Below are positions 59,101 to 64,000 of a stretch of DNA of 64,000 nucleotides, one piece after another. The position numbers were made by a program, and so were the translations under genes. The notes beneath the pieces are model-generated. The model saw nothing but the letters and a program-made list of their open reading frames with translations, searched no databases and was not told the DNA's origin. Source of the stretch: an uncultured Oscillibacter sp. (lineage in GTDB: Bacteria; Bacillota; Clostridia; Oscillospirales; Oscillospiraceae); contig NZ_URDP01000005.1 of assembly GCF_900546705.1 (NCBI RefSeq), positions 1-64,000 on the forward strand, given 5' to 3'. Positions within the stretch are counted from its first letter, which is position 1, and each line of letters opens with the position of its first letter.

Positions 59101-60266
59101 TGAGCACGGTGCAGAGTGTGGAAGTGACCGATACGACGCTGGCCACGGTGGAGTCTGATAAATCCATCACCTTCCAGCCCGATGGGGTGATGGATGCAGT
59201 GATGGTCATCACCGCAAAGATTACCTTTAACGGCGGAGGTACTCAGAATATCCGGATCGGCTTTGTGCCCGCTTCCACCGTGTACTACGAAGAGGGCTTC
59301 ATGGATCTGGATGGCTTCACCGGTAACCCTAGCAAGGGTACGAAGCATCAGACTACCTCCAAACTGGGCGCTGGTACTGTGTACGGCTACGACGCGGCGT
59401 ATGACGGCGAGACCGGCGCCAGCAATGGCAGCCAGGCTACCAGCAATGCAGCCGGCTCCACGGCCAGCTTCTCCTTCACGGGCACCGGCGTGGACATCTA
59501 CGCCAACTGCAATACCGGCACCGGCGTGGTCATGATCAAGGTCTATGACGATGCCAGCAAGCTCATCAAGCTGCTGACGGTGGACACCGCCATGAAGAAT
59601 GGTGATACCCCTGCCACCGAGAACCAGGCGGTGACGGCGTACAACATCCCCATCGCCAGCATCGATGGGCTGAGCTACGATACCTATTCTGTAGAGATCG
59701 TCCATGTGGCGGACAAAAACAAGGAGGTCAAACCGGTGTATCTGGACGGCTTCCGGGTGCATCAGCCTCTGGGAATCTCTGATGGCAATAGCTACTATGG
59801 CGCTGATACCGAGGCGGGCGCGGAGATCTCCGAGCTCCGCGACGCGGTGCTCCGTGTGCAGCTGAACCTGGATGCGTCTGACAGCGAAAAGTATAAGGAT
59901 CAGCTGGCCAACGCCAAGGCGCAGGTCTACGCCAAGACCGGCGGCGAGGGTGCTTCCGCCGTGGTGCTGAGCTATGCAGAGGACGGCGATGTGGCCATCG
60001 ACATTCTGGACAACGGCCCCAAGAACGAGATCTACCTGCGCCAAAATGAGACTCTGGTGTTCGAGGTGGATCCCTCTGCGCAGAATGTTCAGGTGGGCCT
60101 GAAGCTGCTCACCGACGGTGCTGCCTGTACGATCAATGGTAAGGCAGTGACCTCCAGCACGGATATGTTCTACAAGGTAACGCCTGGCACGGACGGCAAG
60201 GTGACCATTGAGAATACCGGCACTGGGCTCCTCGCCGTCACAGAGCTGAAGATCGCCGGAAAGTAA
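56136..60266 (+). CDS. giant secreted surface protein of cassette 2
   Basis: A 1,376-residue protein. Signal peptide about 1-31 (LSLVLVLCLILSLMPTVALA). A low-complexity Thr/Gly/Pro region with TTTPGG-type repeats (about 45-110) and four PADGQ repeats (about 208-228) follow. Beta-rich domains fill the middle. The last 350 residues are homologous to the VWA protein at 26461 (STVYYEEGF, FTGTGVDIY, DGFRVHQP, YGADTE, GPKNEIYL, TDMFYKVTP). No VWA, LPXTG or SLH motif was seen. GAGGAGG sits nine bases before the ATG at 56136. Bases 57240-58900 are less GC-rich. Confidence 0.8.
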   Translation: MVKRHGLKKGLSLVLVLCLILSLMPTVALAQEPTAVTGTEAAVGVTGTEGTETTTPGGGETGTETTTPSTENGAGTTTPAAGEAGTGTTTPGGSETGTETTTPGAEDETEKDDPLDDFLDDVLKPLPGDTGDTTGQTGSGDTAGQTGSGDTNTNPDGSEGQTPNIPTVDVNGPKPEAPEGVVKPDTTVPQDPATAPSDPLPELPPTDSQPADGQPADGQPADGQPAEVPEVQEEATVTAEVTTEADESVTIAVTGPGLTGLTVEAVPSVTTLPAESEQVDYVAYDITPMAGDEPYTGEADVTIPVPAGWDEDAEIHGFVVNGKGAEEPVTVVEGTPSEDGTSYTFRAPHFSVMGLYADPQPLELTQVEVLLNVGQNTTYSVSDVDLRGNVSGDLDESIATVDVDYQEITASTTPSKVNSLVAEKSYYISDGNGNYLTLSGDELTNATKLEEATQWTYDGSGHLSAEGYYLRNDWGLAVTDRSSRASRCTYSDGVIYVDRASLGYYEGWNKYWTLGYGTSAGAYEKVTTEASKATVITITGKSAGETSVIVGDIKYNITVEEQAPAGALTGSTLKVEYWITNSTVTAGGAQSLTINMVQASTDEGVEIADLVPADGVRTGSDTEVMFWQAMRLDAQNHQTGDGGDDETADGEVFTRVRYNTEQSAWQYYGQDNVWHWFYSTDQAVAYYLQVTDVTQEVTTTTKDWGYDPNGTTPDTSGKKGQVALSVAVVYPDGKLSPAEDAIYRNSTTIFNFWENRNIGILAALNNDDYEVTKITVTNGTRNGNSSANVWYSDDSITWEKKTLENGSQWYNETEYWNESDGGVPTINGASMGITWIEKNTAKLVLIYIQPIEKETNLNVVWYDDSANNNIYSTQVVVSGTGNETFFNSLVQSSKVPQNGGTFTLDDDAYVVNSSNVHQTFNKDLATLQGEGIADQYRSGLYTYVKAELSADGKTLTLHYQIDDSKLAHQYVVDFGLPVSVPLSDLVEDMSTVQSVEVTDTTLATVESDKSITFQPDGVMDAVMVITAKITFNGGGTQNIRIGFVPASTVYYEEGFMDLDGFTGNPSKGTKHQTTSKLGAGTVYGYDAAYDGETGASNGSQATSNAAGSTASFSFTGTGVDIYANCNTGTGVVMIKVYDDASKLIKLLTVDTAMKNGDTPATENQAVTAYNIPIASIDGLSYDTYSVEIVHVADKNKEVKPVYLDGFRVHQPLGISDGNSYYGADTEAGAEISELRDAVLRVQLNLDASDSEKYKDQLANAKAQVYAKTGGEGASAVVLSYAEDGDVAIDILDNGPKNEIYLRQNETLVFEVDPSAQNVQVGLKLLTDGAACTINGKAVTSSTDMFYKVTPGTDGKVTIENTGTGLLAVTELKIAGK

Positions 60267-60288
60267 ACCATTTTCCCCAACGCAAACC

Positions 60289-60319
60289 AGCGCCCCCGGT
60301 GCATTGCACCGGGGGCGCT
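60289..60319. terminator. terminator after the giant surface protein
   Basis: AGCGCCCCCGGTGC-ATT-GCACCGGGGGCGCT, a 14-bp perfect stem. Confidence 0.75.
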
Positions 60320-60379
60320 CTTCGTCTTGCGGACGGCATCCGGCAGCCCACACATCCGGCACCGCAGAAGACAACACAA

Positions 60380-60405
60380 AAGGCCGCGCCATCTGGCGCG
60401 GCCTT
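60380..60405. terminator. second hairpin before the macrodomain gene
   Basis: AAGGCCGCGCC-ATCT-GGCGCGGCCTT. It lies just beyond the stop of the minus-strand macrodomain gene and probably terminates it. Confidence 0.7.
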
Positions 60406-60435
60406 GTTGCGTTTTCTGATTCGGTTTTCTTCCAC

Positions 60436-60972
60436 TCACAGCCGCATGTCCCTGTCCTCGGCGTACCACAAATTCCAGGTCTGGCGGTAAATGGCGGCGG
60501 CCGCCTCCGTGTGGCAGATCATGCGTACCCGCTGGGGCAGGTCATGGCTGCGGAGAAAGTCCATGATGGCCTTCAGGGCCACGGTAGACGCCTGGGGCAG
60601 GGGGTAGCCGTAGATGCCGGTGGAGATGGAGGGGAAGTCCACGGTGCGGATGCCGTGGGCGGCGGCCACCGCCAGGGCGCTTTTGTAGCAGGAGGCCAGC
60701 AGGGCGGGCTCGCCCATGCCGCCGCCCTGCCAGACGGGGCCCGGCGTGTGGATCACGTACCGGGCGGCGAGGCGGAACCCCGGCGTCAGCTTGGCCTTGC
60801 CGGTCTCGCAGCCCCCCAGGGCCCGGCAGGCCTCCAGCAGCGCCGGACCGGCGGCCCGGTGGATGGCGCCGTCCACGCCGGACCCGCCCAGCAGCGAGGT
60901 GTTGGCGGCATTGACGATGGCTTCGGCGTCGGAACGGGTGATGTCCCCTACGAGAATGTCAAAACGGTTCAT
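60436..60972 (-). CDS. macrodomain protein (ADP-ribose binding or hydrolysis)
   Basis: A 178-residue single macrodomain. VGDITRSDAEAIVNAANTSLLGGSGVDGAIHRAAG and the second loop SISTGIYGYPL are the ADP-ribose-binding signatures of the AF1521/YmdB group. It binds ADP-ribose and may remove it from proteins or deacetylate O-acetyl-ADP-ribose. It ends the minus-strand run of genes with the VWA-MoxR pair 69 bases upstream. Confidence 0.92.
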   Translation of the reverse strand: MNRFDILVGDITRSDAEAIVNAANTSLLGGSGVDGAIHRAAGPALLEACRALGGCETGKAKLTPGFRLAARYVIHTPGPVWQGGGMGEPALLASCYKSALAVAAAHGIRTVDFPSISTGIYGYPLPQASTVALKAIMDFLRSHDLPQRVRMICHTEAAAAIYRQTWNLWYAEDRDMRL

Positions 60973-61041
60973 GGGATCGCCTCCTTTTTGCCTATGATAC
61001 GCCGGAGGCGGCCGGGATGCAAGATCATAAATTTCCTTTTT

Positions 61042-62742
61042 TTACAAGGACCGGATCTGATTCTGGATCAGGGTGCCCACCGTGTCGGCAAACTGGTCCA
61101 GCGAGCGGATGCGGGCGAAGTTCCGGCCGTAGATGGTGTGGGCGGCGGGGATGTCCTCGTCGTCCCCGGTGAACACGCAGATGACGGAGATGTCCTGCCG
61201 GGTCAGGGCACGGACCTCCGCGGCGGTGTTCTGCACGCCGTTGTCCCCGCCGTAGTCCACGTACCGGCCCGACTGCTCCATCTGGATCACGTCGTTGGGC
61301 TTGGCGTCGGAGAGGAGGATCAGGATGCGGTGCTCGCAGGGAGCGTCCGCCATCTCCCGGCAGATGGCCCGGACGGCCAGGCCGTCCCGGTTGCAGCCGG
61401 TGGTGAAATAGTTGAATATATTGTCGTTTTTGTCCACTTCATTGTAATCCCGGTACCGAGTCAGGATGGTGTAGCCGCTCAGGGAGCAGTAGGAGGACAC
61501 CCGGACGGGAATGCCGCAGCGGTTGAGGCTCTCGGCGATCATGTACCCCTGGGCGGAGACCACCTCCTGGCGCCGCACCTGGGAGGTGGAGGCGTCCAGC
61601 AGAATGTCCACGCACAGCTGCCCCGGGTCCGAGTGCTGGATGTGGGTGAACACCTTGTCGTCGTTCAAGTACACGCCCCGCCACACCCGGCCCCCGTCCA
61701 ACGAGCCGTAGGACGTGCGCACCACCTCCGGCTGGAGGTAGGCCATCATGGCGTTGCGGATGCGGGCGGTGAGCCGGAGGATGCTGTTGCGGTGGCGCAG
61801 GCTGTCGGCGGCGTAGGCGGTGCGGTTGGCGTCCATCTGCTTGAGGGCCGCCTTGCGCTGGGTGGCCGTGTACCCCCGCAGGTGGGGGTCGTAGTCGGCG
61901 CTGGCGGAGGCGTAGTAGAGGTGGCAGCCACGGTGGCTGTCGGCGCACAGCTCCCGCTCCCGCCGGGCGGTGGTGTCCGGGTCGTAGAAGGAGGCGCCGA
62001 AGCAGGCGGAGATGTACTTGCGCAGCGCCTCCTCCGTCTGGGCGGCGTTCTTGTCCGTCAGGCGGCGCTGCGTGGGCTGGGTGTTCTCCCCGCCTCCCTG
62101 GGACAGGTGCTCGCCGAAGCCGTGGCCGAAGGTCCGCACCGCCGGCAGGGCGGCAAGGTCTCCCCGGCGGCCGAAGAGCAAAAACCGCCGCCGGGGCTTT
62201 TTGGCCGGCTGCTCCTGGCCGGGCACAAAGCCAAACCAGGTGTGCAGCAGCTCCAGGGCGTGGTCCGTCAGGGCCTGGCCGTCCCAGTCCGGAGGGAACT
62301 CCAGGGCATCCAGGAGCTTGCGGTCCCAGGGGGTCAGCTCCGCCTCCAGGCCCAGGGCCCGGCGGAAGTGGGCGTCCTCCAGCACGTCCAGCTGGGTGGC
62401 GGCGCCGCGGTTGTTGGCCAGCACCTGCCGGGCGTAGGACCGGCGCAATGACGGCAGGGCGGGCCGGTGGGCGGCCTCCCGCTGGTAGACGGCGTTCTCC
62501 ATGCCCAGCCAGAGAAGCTGCTCGAAGAGGGACTCCCGGGCGCTGCCGTGGATGGCGGCGAAGAGGCGGGTCAGGGTGTCGGCGCCGTAGGCCTTCCGGG
62601 CGGCGCCGATGATGCTGTTCCAATAGAGGTCGGCCCGGCCCTGGGCGTCGTAGGCCTTGAAGTCCGGCTCGTAGCCGTACTCCCCGGCGGCGTTCCAGAT
62701 GAGGTTGCGGGCCCGCCGTTTTTCACGTTCGGGGATCTCCAT
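61042..62742 (-). CDS. VWA-domain partner of the MoxR ATPase (CobT/CoxE-like)
   Basis: A 566-residue cytosolic protein. A helical N-terminal region (about 1-340) is followed by a VWA domain (about 370-560). Its MIDAS is CVDILLDASTSQ, with ILLSDAKPNDV and a C-terminal VFTGDDED. The overall layout follows CobT-like VWA proteins that work with MoxR AAA+ ATPases in metal insertion or enzyme maturation. It overlaps the ATPase gene stop by one base. The client is unknown. Confidence 0.85.
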   Translation of the reverse strand: MEIPEREKRRARNLIWNAAGEYGYEPDFKAYDAQGRADLYWNSIIGAARKAYGADTLTRLFAAIHGSARESLFEQLLWLGMENAVYQREAAHRPALPSLRRSYARQVLANNRGAATQLDVLEDAHFRRALGLEAELTPWDRKLLDALEFPPDWDGQALTDHALELLHTWFGFVPGQEQPAKKPRRRFLLFGRRGDLAALPAVRTFGHGFGEHLSQGGGENTQPTQRRLTDKNAAQTEEALRKYISACFGASFYDPDTTARRERELCADSHRGCHLYYASASADYDPHLRGYTATQRKAALKQMDANRTAYAADSLRHRNSILRLTARIRNAMMAYLQPEVVRTSYGSLDGGRVWRGVYLNDDKVFTHIQHSDPGQLCVDILLDASTSQVRRQEVVSAQGYMIAESLNRCGIPVRVSSYCSLSGYTILTRYRDYNEVDKNDNIFNYFTTGCNRDGLAVRAICREMADAPCEHRILILLSDAKPNDVIQMEQSGRYVDYGGDNGVQNTAAEVRALTRQDISVICVFTGDDEDIPAAHTIYGRNFARIRSLDQFADTVGTLIQNQIRSL

Positions 62743-63674
62743 CAGTCAAACACATCCTCACGGGCCAGTGTCTCGGGCAGGCGGGCGCGGATCACGTCGG
62801 TGACCAGCTGCTTTTCAAAGTCGTCGAAGGACTTGTTGACGATGCCCAGCTCCAGCGCCCGGTTGCCCTCCAGGCCCGTGTCCATGAGCCGTACGGAGGC
62901 CACCAGGCCCCGCAGGTCCAGCGGCTTTGTGGAAAGCTCCCCGCCGTCGCACTTTTTCTGGATGTCCTGGAAGAGGCCCGCGAACTGCTCGGCGTAGGCC
63001 TTCTTCAGGTGGGGGAACTCCCGGCACAGCAGCTTGATGAGGCCCTCCTGGGAGATGGCGGGCATATCCAGCACCACGAAGCGGGAGGCCAGGGCCTCGT
63101 TGAGCTCCCGGGTGCCGGCGTAGCCGTAGTTCATGGTGGCGATGAAGCGGGTGGCGTCGTGGAGGCGGATGCGGCTGTAGCCGGGCATGTCGATGCACCG
63201 GCGGAAGTCCAACGTGGCGTGGAGCACGGCCAACGACTCGTTTTTGGCCATGTTGATCTCGTCCAGCACCCCGAAGCCGCCGCACTCGGCGCACTGGTAG
63301 ATGGGGCCCTTGCGCAGCGACACGGCGCCGTCGGCGAAGGTGTCGGTGCCAAGGAGGGTGGCGGAGTCGGTGTTGATGTAGAAGGACACGTCCCAGCTGG
63401 GGCGGCCGAAGGCGGCGGCCAGGTTCTCGGCCAGCACGTTCTTGCCGGTGGCCTTGGGGCCTACCAGCAGCAAATTCTCGCCGCACAGCAGGGCGGTGGC
63501 GGCCTCCTCCCAGATGTCTTTTCCGTAGTAGAAGTACCGGGGCACGGGCACCCGGTCGGCCAGGGGGCCCTGGGCGGGCCACTGGGCACGGAAGTGCTCG
63601 ATCTCCCGGACGATCCGCTCACTGACGCCCTCCTGGCGCAAAAATTCCAACAAATCCAAGGTTTCTTCCTCCAA
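62742..63674 (-). CDS. MoxR-family AAA+ ATPase
   Basis: About 310 residues. Walker A is LLLVGPKATGKNVLAE, Walker B GVLDEINMAK, and sensor-type segments FIATMNYGYAGTRELNEALASRF include the arginine finger. The chaperone-like ATPase probably remodels a client together with the VWA protein. Start uncertain: TTG at 63674 (used), or TTG at 63659, which is better placed behind GGAGGAAG. There are 43 bases between it and the upstream decarboxylase gene. Confidence 0.88.
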   Translation of the reverse strand: MEEETLDLLEFLRQEGVSERIVREIEHFRAQWPAQGPLADRVPVPRYFYYGKDIWEEAATALLCGENLLLVGPKATGKNVLAENLAAAFGRPSWDVSFYINTDSATLLGTDTFADGAVSLRKGPIYQCAECGGFGVLDEINMAKNESLAVLHATLDFRRCIDMPGYSRIRLHDATRFIATMNYGYAGTRELNEALASRFVVLDMPAISQEGLIKLLCREFPHLKKAYAEQFAGLFQDIQKKCDGGELSTKPLDLRGLVASVRLMDTGLEGNRALELGIVNKSFDDFEKQLVTDVIRARLPETLAREDVFD

Positions 63675-63717
63675 TTGGCCGGCAGAGTACCGGCCCGCAA
63701 AGTTCAGGGTAAGGTGC

Positions 63718-64000
63718 TCACGCCTCCATCACGCGGCCGTCGGCGGTTAAAAACAGCTGGGCGGGCGGGGTCAGGAAGGCGAACTGCATGGGGGTCATGA
63801 CGGCGGCGTAGCAGCCGGCGTTGTCCAGGGCCAGACCGTCGCCGATCTCCAGGCGCCGAAGCGTCACGTCCCGGGCGATGATGTCCGCGGAGGTGCACAG
63901 GTTGCCCGCCAGGGTGACGGTCTCCGTGTCCGTATGATCCGTCAGGGGGATCAGGTCGGAGGCGTGGACGTGGGTGAAGATGGGCTCGCAGGGGAAGGGG
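63718..64000 (-). CDS. C-terminal part of a LysA-like PLP decarboxylase
   Basis: The last 93 residues of a minus-strand gene that continues beyond the window. GNLCTSADIIARD, then LEIGDGLALDNAGCYAAVMTPMQFA is the C-terminal beta-barrel signature of diaminopimelate/ornithine-type fold III decarboxylases; the Cys in GNLCTSAD is the residue donated across the dimer interface. The 5' part is missing, so the exact substrate cannot be decided. It may belong to the same operon as the MoxR gene. Confidence 0.8.
   Translation of the reverse strand, partial: PFPCEPIFTHVHASDLIPLTDHTDTETVTLAGNLCTSADIIARDVTLRRLEIGDGLALDNAGCYAAVMTPMQFAFLTPPAQLFLTADGRVMEA

Overview
The window looks like the chromosome of a high-GC gut Clostridia bacterium of the Oscillospiraceae type (Flavonifractor or Pseudoflavonifractor-like). 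This is inferred from strong GGAGG ribosome sites, Firmicutes-type hairpin terminators, and families such as DUF6017, DUF6809, SLH surface proteins and MobV relaxases. No species is claimed.

Region 1 (1-18.4 kb): tRNA-Gly and a class I glutamine amidotransferase precede a 17.4-kb integrative mobilizable element. The element has split a host tRNA-Ser(CGA) gene through its anticodon loop: the 5' half lies at 896-937 and the 3' half at 18284-18341. It carries an intact tRNA-Ser(CGA) of different sequence near its left end. It also encodes an integrase, an excisionase-like protein, a MobV relaxase and a recognisable oriT. Its cargo is defensive: a RelE/ParE-AbrB toxin-antitoxin pair, a complete type I restriction-modification system with an unknown gene between hsdS and hsdR, and an AT-rich module of structured RNA, reverse transcriptase and SLATT membrane protein.

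Region 2 (18.4-24.3 kb): ordinary chromosomal genes. These are an HD-domain protein, a small membrane protein, a DUF6017 replication-initiator-like protein, an EamA transporter, a GT8 glycosyltransferase, a cardiolipin synthase and a low-molecular-weight tyrosine phosphatase.

Region 3 (24.3-32.4 kb): a tyrosine recombinase gene lies between two exact 33-bp inverted repeats, each built like a recombinase core site (11-bp arms, 5-bp spacer). A perfect-consensus promoter inside the segment now points left into a terminator. Inversion would aim it, with a ribosome site and an in-frame ATG, at an AP2-domain gene. Downstream follow a 1,175-residue VWA surface protein, a four-Cys peptide, an HprK-like kinase and a radical SAM/SPASM enzyme.

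Region 4 (32.4-48.5 kb): an AraC regulator diverges from a MATE pump. Then come an orphan phage-type lysis cassette, an XRE regulator, a phosphoesterase, a nucleotidyltransferase, GalE, an AEC transporter, and a capsule-control operon (CapD-like dehydratase, CpsB-like phosphatase, two tandem Wzz/BY-kinases with Tyr-Gly tails).

Region 5 (48.5-60.3 kb): an S24/S26-type peptidase and an ABC exporter precede a VWA-SLH surface protein. A second cassette follows: PqqD, four-Cys peptide, HprK-like kinase, radical SAM, then a 1,376-residue surface protein related to the one in region 3. I read the two cassettes as a paralogous pair of RiPP-like systems coupled to secreted surface proteins, with shared PqqD and export functions.

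Region 6 (60.3-64 kb): a macrodomain protein, a VWA protein and a MoxR ATPase pair, and the C-terminus of a LysA-like PLP decarboxylase.
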